Below, one piece after another: positions 5,867 to 11,971 of a stretch of DNA of 11,971 nucleotides (position 1 is the stretch's first letter; each line of letters opens with the position of its first letter). The DNA comes from a bacterium (lineage in GTDB: Bacteria; Bacillota_I; Bacilli_A; RF39; UBA660), in assembly GCA_014846175.1 (NCBI GenBank), contig RKAV01000048.1, forward strand, positions 1 to 11,971. Direction: 5' to 3'. The notes beneath the pieces were generated by a model. The model did not search any database, was not told the DNA's origin, and saw only the letters and a program-made list of their open reading frames with translations. A program made the translations under genes and the position numbers.

Positions 5867-7063
5867 ATGAATAGAGAAGATTTTCCCATTTTATCAACTG
5901 GTTTAATCTATTTTGATAATGGAGCAACTACTCTAAAACCTAAAAGTGTAGTTGAAAAAATGACGGATTATTATTATAACTATCCTGCTAATATTCATAG
6001 AGGAGATTATAAAATAAGTCTAAAAGCTAGTGATGAGTATGAAAAAGTTAGAACTAAAGTAAAGAACTTTATCAATGCTTCTAGTGAGGATGAGATAGTC
6101 TTTACTGAAGGAGCAACTGATTCTCTAAATAGAGTAGTATTTGGTTTTATGGAAGACTATTTAACTAGTGGTGATGAAGTAATCATTAGTAAAGCAGAGC
6201 ATGCATCAGCTGTTCTTCCCTGGCTTATATTAGCAAGAAGAAAAAATATAAAAGTAGTGTTTGTTCCTTTAGAAGAAAATCATGAACTCTCTTATACTAC
6301 CTTAGAAAAATATGTAACAGCTAAGACTAAAGTAATATCTCTTGCTGCTGTAACTAATGTTATCGGTGATGTTAGAGATATCAATAAGATAGGTAAGTTA
6401 TGTCATGATAGAGATATTTTATTTGTAGTAGATGGAGCTCAAAGTGTACCTCATCAAAAAACAGATGTAATAAAAGATAATATTGATTTCTTAACATTTT
6501 CTGCTCATAAGATGTTAGGACCAACAGGAGTAGGAGTTTTATATGCTAAGAAAGAATATTTAGAAGCAATGCGACCTATCGAATATGGTGGAGGAATGAA
6601 TCAGTCCTTTGATAGTGATGGCAATATGGAGTTTAAAACAGTTCCAACAAGACTAGAAGCTGGTACACCACCAATCGCTGAAGTAATAGGACTTGGGGCA
6701 GCTATTGATTATCTTACTAAAATAGGAATGGATAACATAGAAAAATATGAAAGAGAACTAAAAGAATATCTTATTAAAAGATTGCAAGAAATAGATAAAG
6801 TTATTCTTTATAATACTACTAGTAAAGGAGGAATAACTGCTTTTAACCTAGAAGGAATATTTAGTCAAGATACAGCCTTATATCTTGATCATTATAATAT
6901 CTGTGTAAGAGCAGGTAACCACTGTGCTAAAGTATTAAAAGAAGAGATTAATATTAAAAATACTTGTCGTATTAGTTTATACTTTTATAATACCAAAGAA
7001 GAAATAGATAAACTAATAGATGCTTTAAAAAATAGTGAAGATTTATATAAAATAGTATTGTAG
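5867..7063 (+). CDS. sufS: SufS, group II cysteine desulfurase
   Basis: A PLP enzyme that removes sulfur from L-cysteine, giving alanine and a protein-bound persulfide for cluster assembly. The 398-residue length is typical. PLP-Lys 215 lies in SAHKMLGPTGVG, preceded by VVDGAQSVPH (187-196), where Asp 189 and Gln 192 hold the cofactor. The catalytic Cys 353 sits in VRAGNHCAK, the short loop of group II enzymes. YFDNGATTLKP (15-25) opens the domain and RLEAGTPP (262-269) lies near the active site. AGGAGGTG ends a few bases before the ATG. The gene follows sufD by 13 bases and is followed immediately by sufU, its sulfur acceptor in Bacillota. Confidence 0.95.
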   Translation: MNREDFPILSTGLIYFDNGATTLKPKSVVEKMTDYYYNYPANIHRGDYKISLKASDEYEKVRTKVKNFINASSEDEIVFTEGATDSLNRVVFGFMEDYLTSGDEVIISKAEHASAVLPWLILARRKNIKVVFVPLEENHELSYTTLEKYVTAKTKVISLAAVTNVIGDVRDINKIGKLCHDRDILFVVDGAQSVPHQKTDVIKDNIDFLTFSAHKMLGPTGVGVLYAKKEYLEAMRPIEYGGGMNQSFDSDGNMEFKTVPTRLEAGTPPIAEVIGLGAAIDYLTKIGMDNIEKYERELKEYLIKRLQEIDKVILYNTTSKGGITAFNLEGIFSQDTALYLDHYNICVRAGNHCAKVLKEEINIKNTCRISLYFYNTKEEIDKLIDALKNSEDLYKIVL

Positions 7064-7072
7064 GTGAAGAAT

Positions 7073-7501
7073 ATGGAAATAGATCAAGAATTAAGAAGAG
7101 AAATGATTGTAGAAAATTATGAACATCCTTTTCATAAGGGATTAAAAAAAGAAGAAGGATATGTTAAAGCAAATACTAATAACGAAAGCTGTATTGATAA
7201 TATTGATATAGAATTAAAATTAGAAGATGGAAAGGTAGTTGATGCTAACTTTGATGGAGAAGCATGTGCTATTTCAACATCAGCTACTTCCCTTTTCTTA
7301 CAAAAAATAGTTGGTAAAAGTATAGAAGAAGTAAAAAATATCTTAGAAAATTATCAAAAGATGATAAATGAAGAAGACTATGATAAAGAATTACTTGAAG
7401 AATTAACTATTTATGATAGTGTTGCTTTACAACCTAATAGAAAAAAATGTGCCTTATTACCAAAAGTTACTATAGAAAAAATATTGGAGAAATTAAAATG
7501 A
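7073..7501 (+). CDS. sufU: SufU, zinc-dependent sulfur acceptor for SufS
   Basis: A 142-residue IscU-fold protein that accepts persulfide sulfur from SufS and passes it to the SufBCD scaffold. The zinc ligands of B. subtilis SufU (C41, D43, C66, C128) have clear counterparts here: Cys 40 and Asp 42 in SCID, Cys 65 in GEACAIS and Cys 126 in RKKCALL. The usual CGD is CID here, an otherwise unusual Gly-to-Ile change. The insertion between the second and third Cys, which distinguishes SufU from IscU, is present. ATG 7073 is chosen because GGTG (7063-7066), overlapping the sufS stop, lies six bases upstream. GTG 7064 sits inside that site. The stop overlaps the next start as ATGA. Confidence 0.92.
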   Translation: MEIDQELRREMIVENYEHPFHKGLKKEEGYVKANTNNESCIDNIDIELKLEDGKVVDANFDGEACAISTSATSLFLQKIVGKSIEEVKNILENYQKMINEEDYDKELLEELTIYDSVALQPNRKKCALLPKVTIEKILEKLK

Positions 7502-8007
7502 AAGAAAAGTTTAATACAAGTGATTTATACTTAGCAGAAGTAAAGTATGCCGATAAAGAAAAAGGAATAGAAGTGATGGAACCTATTTCCTATGCTTTTG
7601 TTTATCATCAAGATGATTCTTTTTATAATGTTATTACTAAAGAAGAACATCCAACTTATGAAAGAGTACCTTATCCTAATAGAACTATAGATGGAGAAGA
7701 TTATGGAACTAAAGTAAAATTATTAAATGATATTGATAAAAGTGGTGAGTGTTATTTATTAATTAGTAATTGTAAAGATTTGTTTAAAGAGGATAAGGTT
7801 AGTAAAGATATAATTGATGAGTATATTTTAAATTCAACATATTATTTTAAAGATAGAGTTGGTATAGCAATAAATAGATTAGTAGAGTTTAAACAACTGT
7901 TTAAAATGATTAGAATAATAAGAAATGAATATAGTAAAAAAGAAGAAATAGATGATTATTTTAGAGAAAGAGAGATAAGTAGACAGAAGGTGAAACAATG
8001 GAAATAA
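7498..8007 (+). CDS. Unrecognised 169-aa protein encoded inside the suf operon
   Basis: I do not recognise this protein. Its start overlaps the sufU stop as ATGA, with GGAG 8 bases upstream. Its own stop lies 10 bases inside sufB, so it is tightly coupled on both sides. The N-terminal half (about 8-92) is predicted beta-rich and reads like a compact domain, with runs such as ISYAFVYH (30-37), EEHPTYERVPYP (49-60) and SGECYLLISN (82-91). The C-terminal half is helical and charged, with Arg/Lys/Glu-rich segments at 118-168. It has no signal peptide or membrane span, and only two Cys (85 and 92), one of them in ISNCKD. Position suggests a role in cluster assembly or its control. It shows no resemblance to SufA, SufT or SufE that I can see. 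Confidence 0.85.
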   Translation: MKEKFNTSDLYLAEVKYADKEKGIEVMEPISYAFVYHQDDSFYNVITKEEHPTYERVPYPNRTIDGEDYGTKVKLLNDIDKSGECYLLISNCKDLFKEDKVSKDIIDEYILNSTYYFKDRVGIAINRLVEFKQLFKMIRIIRNEYSKKEEIDDYFREREISRQKVKQWK

Positions 8008-9308
8008 AAGGTTTATCAAAAGAAAATATTGTTAGTATTTCTAATCATAAAGGAGAAGATAGTTGGGTAAAAGACTATAGATTAGAAGCATATAAACAAT
8101 TTGAGAGTATGAGCGATAAACTACCATTTGGACCTGATTTTAAACTTGACTTTGATAAAATAACTTATTATAAGTCACAAGATGATACTCTAAGAAATGA
8201 TTGGAATCAAGTGTTGAAACCTGTTAAAGAAGAACTAGAAAACTTAGGGGTACTTGAAAGTGAACAACACATGGGTGGTATGGGTGTTCAATATGAAAGT
8301 GAAGTTATTTATCATAAGATGTTAGATGAGTTAGAATCTAAACATATTATTTTTACCTCTATTGAAGATGCCTTAAAGAATCATAAAGATATAGCTTTAA
8401 AATACTTTGGCAAGATAGTATCTTTTAAAGAGAATAAGTATGCAGCTTTAAATAGTAGTGTTTTCTCAGGTGGAAGTTTCATCTATATTCCTCCTCATAC
8501 TAAACTAGATAGACCACTTCAAAGCTATTTTAGAATAAATAGTAAAAATATGGGTCAATTTGAGCGAACCTTAATTATTGTAGATGATGATAGTGAACTG
8601 CATTATATAGAAGGATGTACCGCTCCTACTTATAGTGAAGATTCTCTTCATGCAGCTGTTGTAGAAATTTATGTTGGTAAAAATAGTAAGTGCCGTTATA
8701 CTACCATTCAAAACTGGGCTCCTAATGTTTATAACTTAGTTACTAAAAGAGCATTAGTTGATACTAATGGAACAATGGAATGGATTGATGGTAATATTGG
8801 TAGTAAACTTACCATGAAGTATCCTTGTTGCATCTTAAAAGGAGATAATAGTAGAGGAACTTGTGTAACTATTTCTTTAGCAAGTTCTAATCAAGACCAA
8901 GATACAGGAGCTAGAATGATTCATCTAGGAAATAATACTAAAAGTAATATTATTTCTAAGAGTATAGCAAGAAATGGTGGTAATGCTACTTATAGAGGAA
9001 AAGTAAGAATAGATAGTAAGGCCCAAGATGCCGAAGCAATGGTTAAATGTGATACCTTAATACTAGATGCTAAAAGTAAAAGTGATACTATTCCTACTAA
9101 TATTGTAGAAAATACAACCTCTAGCTTAGAGCATGAAGCAACAGTATCAAAGATAAGCGATGATAACTTATTCTATCTAATGAGTAAAGGAATACCTAAA
9201 GAAAAATGTGAAGAACTAATAGTTTTAGGATTTCTAGAAGAGTTTAGAGAAGAATTACCAATGGAGTATGCCGTTGAATTAAATCAATTAATAAAAAGGA
9301 ACCTTTAA
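7998..9308 (+). CDS. sufB: SufB, Fe-S cluster scaffold
   Basis: The main scaffold on which the SUF complex builds a nascent cluster. The 436-residue length is slightly shorter than B. subtilis SufB (about 465). The family core YFRINSKNMGQFERTLIIVD (177-196) and HYIEGCTAP (202-210) are intact. Cys 351 in VKCDTLI aligns by offset with E. coli C405, and EHE at 378-380 aligns with E432-H433-E434, the residues tied to cluster formation. FYLMSKGIPKE (392-402) is the usual C-terminal helix region. The start has AGAAGGTG upstream and overlaps the preceding gene. It is the last gene of the operon, and a weak terminator follows. Confidence 0.95.
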   Translation: MEIKGLSKENIVSISNHKGEDSWVKDYRLEAYKQFESMSDKLPFGPDFKLDFDKITYYKSQDDTLRNDWNQVLKPVKEELENLGVLESEQHMGGMGVQYESEVIYHKMLDELESKHIIFTSIEDALKNHKDIALKYFGKIVSFKENKYAALNSSVFSGGSFIYIPPHTKLDRPLQSYFRINSKNMGQFERTLIIVDDDSELHYIEGCTAPTYSEDSLHAAVVEIYVGKNSKCRYTTIQNWAPNVYNLVTKRALVDTNGTMEWIDGNIGSKLTMKYPCCILKGDNSRGTCVTISLASSNQDQDTGARMIHLGNNTKSNIISKSIARNGGNATYRGKVRIDSKAQDAEAMVKCDTLILDAKSKSDTIPTNIVENTTSSLEHEATVSKISDDNLFYLMSKGIPKEKCEELIVLGFLEEFREELPMEYAVELNQLIKRNL

Positions 9309-9310
9309 AA
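9297..9310 (+). repeat. 14-bp direct repeat, copy 1
   Basis: AGGAACCTTTAAAA spans the last codons and stop of sufB and recurs exactly at 9378-9391. Confidence 0.7.
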
Positions 9311-9315
9311 AAAAT

Positions 9316-9335
9316 AAAAAAGATGCCTTTTTTTG
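9316..9335 (+). terminator. Probable terminator of the suf operon
   Basis: AAAAAAG (9316-9322) can pair with CTTTTTT (9327-9333) around a 4-base loop, ending in T's. The stem has only one G-C pair, so it is weak, but it sits 8 bases after the sufB stop and nothing better follows. Confidence 0.45.
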
Positions 9336-9377
9336 TTTTCAGCTATATATTCCCCTCCAATTTATTGTTTTCTCTAG

Positions 9378-9391
9378 AGGAACCTTTAAAA
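9378..9391 (+). repeat. 14-bp direct repeat, copy 2
   Basis: An exact copy of 9297-9310, 81 bases downstream. It could be a footprint of duplication or deletion, or chance in AT-rich DNA. Confidence 0.7.
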
Positions 9392-9431
9392 TTAGTCTCT
9401 AAAAAGACCGTGAATTTGAAAAATTGGTCAT

Positions 9432-9460
9432 TTGCATAGTTTTTAGGCTTATGTTAGAGT
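9432..9460 (+). promoter_or_regulatory. Promoter of the ssb leader
   Basis: -35 TTGCAT (9432-9437), 17-base spacer and -10 TAGAGT (9455-9460), preceded by TGT, an extended -10. The transcript would carry a leader of about 120 bases before the ssb start. Confidence 0.55.
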
Positions 9461-9489
9461 ATCACCAGAAAGGAGGAACACCACCAAAG

Positions 9490-9516
9490 ATGCTTGCATA
9501 TCTATTAAAAATGTAG
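9490..9516 (+). CDS. Possible leader peptide upstream of ssb (8 aa)
   Basis: ATG at 9490 encodes MLAYLLKM and then TAG. A strong ribosome site, AAAGGAGG, lies upstream, but about 13-14 bases away, which is longer than normal. The existence of an otherwise unused ribosome site is the main argument. The call is weak and could be chance. Confidence 0.2.
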   Translation: MLAYLLKM

Positions 9517-9551
9517 AACTTCCAAACATGAAAACTTAAAGAAAGGAGAAT

Positions 9552-9574
9552 CTATACAAAAAATATTTGTGTAG
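9552..9574 (+). promoter_or_regulatory. Hairpin between a strong Shine-Dalgarno and the ssb start
   Basis: CTATACAAA (9552-9560) pairs with TTTGTGTAG (9566-9574), nine pairs with one G-U and a 5-base loop. AAAGGAG lies just before it (9542-9548), while the ATG is at 9587 with only a weak AGGA nearby. The fold would bring the strong site closer to the start, so it may control ssb translation. It is not a terminator because no T-run follows. Confidence 0.45.
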
Positions 9575-9586
9575 GAAAAAAATTAT

Positions 9587-9934
9587 ATGCTTAATGAATT
9601 GATTTTAGTAGGAAGACTAACAAATGATATTGTAGTAAATACTACAGATAAGGGGAAAAAGATTGGTAATTTGACACTAGCTGTTCCAAGAAGTTTTAAA
9701 AATATGGAAGGACTTTATGAAACTGATTTTGTACCTTGTATTCTTTGGGAAGAGAAAGCAACACTTGCTAAAGAGTATTGTCATACTGGTGATATAGTAG
9801 GAATTAAAGGTAGATTACAATCTAGGGTTGTTGAAACTGAAAAAGGTAAAAGAAGTCATTTAGAAGTAGTAGCAGAAAGATTGACCTTCTTATCAAGTAA
9901 GAGAGTAACAGATGTCAAGAATAATGATATTTAA
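9587..9934 (+). CDS. ssb: Short single-stranded DNA-binding protein (SsbB/YwpH-like)
   Basis: A 115-residue single OB-fold protein that coats single-stranded DNA in replication, recombination or DNA uptake. It begins MLNELILVGRLTND, the standard SSB opening, followed by LTLAVPRSF (29-37) and FVPCILWEEKA (48-58). GDIVGIKGRLQSR (68-80) and HLEVVAERLTFL (91-102) complete the barrel. It lacks the acidic C-terminal tip (DDDIPF-type) that full-length SSB uses to recruit partners and ends shortly after the OB fold, as does B. subtilis SsbB (about 113 residues). This suggests a secondary or competence-type SSB, with the housekeeping gene elsewhere. The start has a weak ribosome site (AGGA, 10 bases away). 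No terminator separates it from the XRE gene, which has its own -10. Confidence 0.88.
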   Translation: MLNELILVGRLTNDIVVNTTDKGKKIGNLTLAVPRSFKNMEGLYETDFVPCILWEEKATLAKEYCHTGDIVGIKGRLQSRVVETEKGKRSHLEVVAERLTFLSSKRVTDVKNNDI

Positions 9935-9985
9935 TCTTAAAATACCCTTTATTTATAAGAAAGTTAATTATTTGTAAACTTATAG

Positions 9986-10014
9986 TAGAAAAAGATTGCT
10001 ACCTAGTATATAAT
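9986..10014 (+). promoter_or_regulatory. Promoter of the XRE regulator gene
   Basis: A perfect -10 TATAAT (10009-10014), with TAGAAA (9986-9991) as a partial -35 17 bases upstream. The ribosome site lies within ten bases of the -10, so the leader is very short. Confidence 0.5.
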
Positions 10015-10033
10015 AGTTAGTTGAGGTGATAAA

Positions 10034-10381
10034 ATGCTACTTGGAAAGCGAATTAAAGAGTTTAGAATACAAAAAAACTTAACTCAAGAAGAATTAGGTA
10101 GACTAATTAATATAACAAAGGTTAGTATTTGTTGTTATGAAAATGGAACTAGGATTCCTTCATTAGAAACTATAGTTGCTTTAGCAAATGCTTTTGAAGT
10201 AAGTTTAGATGATTTACTTGGAAGAGAAAAAGAAATAGTAGTTGATGATGAACAAAAAATAAGAATGTCAAAAGAAGAAGTAGAATTTATTAAAGAGGTT
10301 AGAAAAAGGAAAAATATATATCGCTTGATGTTTGATAATCCTGAAAGATGTGCTTCTTTAATTGATAAAAAAATGAACTGA
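10034..10381 (+). CDS. XRE-family transcriptional regulator
   Basis: A 115-residue DNA-binding protein. The Cro/cI-type helix-turn-helix fills residues 5-62: KRIKEFRIQKNLTQEELG, then ITKVSICCYENGTRIPS with the recognition helix, then LETIVALANAFEVSLDDLLG. The rest (about 63-115) is charged and helical, without a recognisable sensor domain; it may serve dimerisation. GAGGTGA lies a few bases before the ATG. It has its own promoter and a terminator that begins inside its last codons, so it is a single-gene unit. Such regulators often control themselves or nearby mobile genes, but its target is not visible here. The similarity is to the fold, not to a named protein. Confidence 0.88.
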   Translation: MLLGKRIKEFRIQKNLTQEELGRLINITKVSICCYENGTRIPSLETIVALANAFEVSLDDLLGREKEIVVDDEQKIRMSKEEVEFIKEVRKRKNIYRLMFDNPERCASLIDKKMN

Positions 10382-10406
10382 AATACTAGTATTTCGTTCT
10401 TTTTTG
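10375..10406 (+). terminator. Terminator of the XRE gene, overlapping its stop codon
   Basis: The core is a perfect 16-base palindrome, GAAATACTAGTATTTC (10380-10395). It is extended by GAAC/GTTC pairing (10375-10378 with 10396-10399) around one bulged T, and a T-run follows at 10400-10405. The TGA stop (10379-10381) is part of the stem. Confidence 0.85.
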
Positions 10407-10430
10407 TTCTAAAATGATATTGGTGATATT

Positions 10431-11654
10431 ATGATAAAGGAAATAATTGAAAAGAAGAAAAATAAAGAGGAATTAACAAAAGAGGAGTTAGAAAAGATTT
10501 TTAATGGTTATCTTAATAATGAAGTTAAAGATTATCAGATGAGTGCTTTTTTAATGGCTATCTGCTTAAATGATATGACTGATAAAGAAACTACTTTATT
10601 AACTGATATATTTTTAAATAGTGGTGAAAGACTAGACCTATCTTTTATTGAAGGAATAAAAGTAGATAAACACTCAACAGGAGGAGTAGGTGATAAAACT
10701 ACTTTAATAGTAGGTCCAATTGTAGCAAGTTGTAATGTGCCTTTTATAAAAATGAGTGGAAGAGGCTTAGGATTTACAGGAGGTACTATTGATAAATTAG
10801 AAAGTATTGAAGGCTTTAAAGTTGATTTATCAGAAGAAGAAATTGAAAACCAAGCGAAAGCTATTAATATAGTAGTAACAGCTCAAACTAAAGACTTAAC
10901 ACCACTTGATAAAAAAGTATATGCCCTAAGAGATGCCACTTCAACAACTGAAAGTATTCCCTTAATTGCTAGTAGTATTATGAGTAAGAAAATAGCAGGA
11001 GGAGCAGATAAAATAGTAATTGATATTAAAGTAGGAGAAGGAGCTTTACTAAAAGATCAGAAAGAAGCAGAACGTCTTGGTAAATTACTAATTAAAATAG
11101 GTAAAAGTTATAATAAAGAAGTAGCAACTATTTATTCTGATATGAATACACCTCTTGGTAAAGCTATAGGTAATAAACTAGAAGTAATAGAAGCTATAAA
11201 AGTATTAAAAGGATTGGAAAAAGGAACACTTTATGATGAGTGTGTTATACTAGCTAGTAAATTAATCTCTCTTGCTAAAGGTATATCACTAGAAAAAGCT
11301 AAAGAAGAAGTAGTTGATAGCATCAATAGTTTAAGAGCTTATCAAAAGTTTTGCGAATTTATCTCTTATCAACATGGAAATATAGATAATTTAAAAATAG
11401 AAGATGAAAAAATAATTATAAGAGCAAATAAAGAAGGAATTATTAAAAAAATACATGCTTTAGAAGTAGCAAAACTTTCCTATAACTTAGGAGCAGGAAG
11501 AAGTAGTAAAGAAGAAGAAATTGATTATGATGCTGGTATCTACTTAGAAAAAGAAATAGGAGATAAAGTTAAACCAGGGGATACATTAATGATACTTTAT
11601 ACTAAGAAAAAGTTAGATACAGTTGATATAAATAAGATATTTGAAATAGATTAA
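10431..11654 (+). CDS. pdp: Pyrimidine-nucleoside phosphorylase
   Basis: A cytoplasmic salvage enzyme that splits thymidine, deoxyuridine or uridine with phosphate into base and (deoxy)ribose 1-phosphate. The 407-residue length is somewhat below B. subtilis Pdp (433). DKHSTGGVGDKTTL (79-92) is the phosphate-binding loop. SGRGLGFTGGTIDKLE (109-124) is the family signature. YALRDAT (164-170) and IASSIMSKKIAGG (179-191) carry the substrate-binding Arg, Ser and Lys. The C-terminal stretch from about 335 (IIKKIHALEVAKLSYNLGAGR and following) is the PYNP_C domain. The dual-specificity enzyme is likelier than strict thymidine phosphorylase in Bacillota, but the sequence alone does not settle this. 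GGTG lies five bases before the ATG. No other deo gene is nearby and I see no clear promoter or terminator. Confidence 0.92.
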   Translation: MIKEIIEKKKNKEELTKEELEKIFNGYLNNEVKDYQMSAFLMAICLNDMTDKETTLLTDIFLNSGERLDLSFIEGIKVDKHSTGGVGDKTTLIVGPIVASCNVPFIKMSGRGLGFTGGTIDKLESIEGFKVDLSEEEIENQAKAINIVVTAQTKDLTPLDKKVYALRDATSTTESIPLIASSIMSKKIAGGADKIVIDIKVGEGALLKDQKEAERLGKLLIKIGKSYNKEVATIYSDMNTPLGKAIGNKLEVIEAIKVLKGLEKGTLYDECVILASKLISLAKGISLEKAKEEVVDSINSLRAYQKFCEFISYQHGNIDNLKIEDEKIIIRANKEGIIKKIHALEVAKLSYNLGAGRSSKEEEIDYDAGIYLEKEIGDKVKPGDTLMILYTKKKLDTVDINKIFEID

Positions 11655-11750
11655 TTTTACACTATTATTCCATTCTACAATCAAAAATAACTATTACTTG
11701 ATATTATAAAATTCTTATACTAAAATGATTAACAAAAGTCATAAATGATA

Positions 11751-11779
11751 TTGAATAATCTAATTATTAATGGTATGCT
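11751..11779 (+). promoter_or_regulatory. Promoter of the SipW-type secreted protein gene
   Basis: -35 TTGAAT (11751-11756), 17-base spacer and -10 TATGCT (11774-11779), preceded by TGG, an extended -10. It is about 25 bases before the start codon. The remaining DNA from 11655 is AT-rich with no gene that I can see. Confidence 0.65.
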
Positions 11780-11803
11780 AGTTATAGAAAGGATAGGAGT
11801 AAA

Positions 11804-11971
11804 ATGAAGGATAAAAAGAAGATAACTATAACATTAATACTAACCCTAGTATTAGTAATAGCAATAGTAGGAATTAGTTATGCAGCATTTACTTATGCTG
11901 GTATAGGTAAGAAAGAAAATACTATAACTACAGGAGTATTAACTATGACTTATATAGAAGATACTAATACT
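11804..11971 (+). CDS. Secreted protein with SipW-dependent-type signal peptide (partial, runs off the edge)
   Basis: Only the first 56 codons are present. The N-terminus MKDKKK is followed by a long hydrophobic core (about 7-26) and then ISYAAFTYAGIGKKENTITTGVLTMTY. The Tyr-Ala-Ala-Phe after the core and the later NTITTG-L pattern resemble TasA/CalY-type proteins, whose signal peptides are cut by the special signal peptidase SipW and which form matrix fibres. That resemblance is to the N-terminal motif only, so the mature function is unknown. AGGAG (11795-11799) precedes ATG 11804. The gene has its own extended -10 promoter. A plain Sec-secreted or anchored protein is the alternative. Confidence 0.7.
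   Translation, partial: MKDKKKITITLILTLVLVIAIVGISYAAFTYAGIGKKENTITTGVLTMTYIEDTNT

Larger units (their letters stand above)
9336..9586 (+). other. Non-coding stretch between sufB and ssb with leader-like structure
   Basis: I see no gene of normal size here. The stretch holds a C-rich run, CCCCTCC, near 9352-9358. The second copy of a 14-bp repeat is at 9378-9391. A hairpin pairs GACC (9406-9409) with GGTC (9426-9429), with AATTT/AAATT inside. A promoter follows at 9432-9460. Two strong ribosome sites (near 9470-9476 and 9542-9548) serve no annotated gene. The last feature is a 9-bp hairpin at 9552-9574 just before ssb. I match it to no known riboswitch. Confidence 0.6.

Noticed and set aside
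7447..7497. N-terminal extension of the unknown suf-operon protein into sufU
   Set aside because: The extra residues come from the sufU coding sequence in another frame. ATG 7498 has a GGAG site and the typical ATGA overlap.
7499..7501. Reassigned TGA codon (mycoplasma-like code)
   Set aside because: TGA ends sufU and the XRE gene at sensible family lengths, and tryptophan is encoded by TGG throughout.
9309..9586. A known riboswitch or structured RNA in the sufB-ssb gap
   Set aside because: I could not match the conserved core of any riboswitch class or small RNA I know. Only local hairpins are visible, so it is reported as a leader, not a named RNA.

Overview
The window is AT-rich DNA from a low-GC Gram-positive bacterium (Bacillota). 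The evidence is a PrsA-type foldase lipoprotein, a SUF iron-sulfur operon with the Firmicutes-type scaffold SufU, a SsbB-like short single-strand-binding protein, small YjcZ-like spore-type proteins, and vegetative promoters of the TTGACA/TATAAT class, several with extended -10 elements. TGA is used as a stop (sufU, XRE gene), so this is the standard bacterial code and not a mycoplasma code. An Erysipelotrichia- or RF39-like gut lineage is my best guess, but that placement is inference.

Left part (1-2110): a leftward prsA-like gene with its own terminator and extended -10 promoter lies divergent from a GNAT acetyltransferase. The acetyltransferase promoter carries a perfect 15-bp palindrome between -35 and -10. 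Next come two tiny cysteine-containing single-span peptides. They are preceded by a sequence matching the sigma-K consensus and followed by a terminator, so they look like a sporulation transcription unit.

Middle-left (2152-4340): a CmpB-type membrane protein; a RhuM-family gene with its own promoter, bracketed by a 25-bp direct repeat (24/25 identical) that makes it look like a single-gene cassette; a bidirectional terminator; and a leftward HIT nucleotide hydrolase. prsA and hit lie close together in Bacillus subtilis too (from memory), so the genes between them here may be lineage-specific insertions.

Centre (4383-9333): one SUF operon, sufC-sufD-sufS-sufU-unknown-sufB, driven by an extended -10 promoter divergent from hit. 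The genes overlap or nearly touch. SufS takes sulfur from cysteine, SufU accepts it, and the SufB/SufC/SufD complex assembles the cluster with ATP. Two things stand out: SufD is only about half the usual length, and an unrecognised 169-residue protein is translationally coupled between sufU and sufB.

Right part (9309-11971): a 278-base stretch with a promoter and an unusual leader precedes ssb. It is followed by an XRE-family regulator whose stop codon sits inside its terminator hairpin, a pyrimidine-nucleoside phosphorylase, and the start of a secreted protein with a SipW-dependent-like signal peptide that runs off the edge.

Start codons were revised where Shine-Dalgarno spacing or promoter position demanded it. 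Several genes share a GGTGA(T)-type ribosome site six bases before the start.
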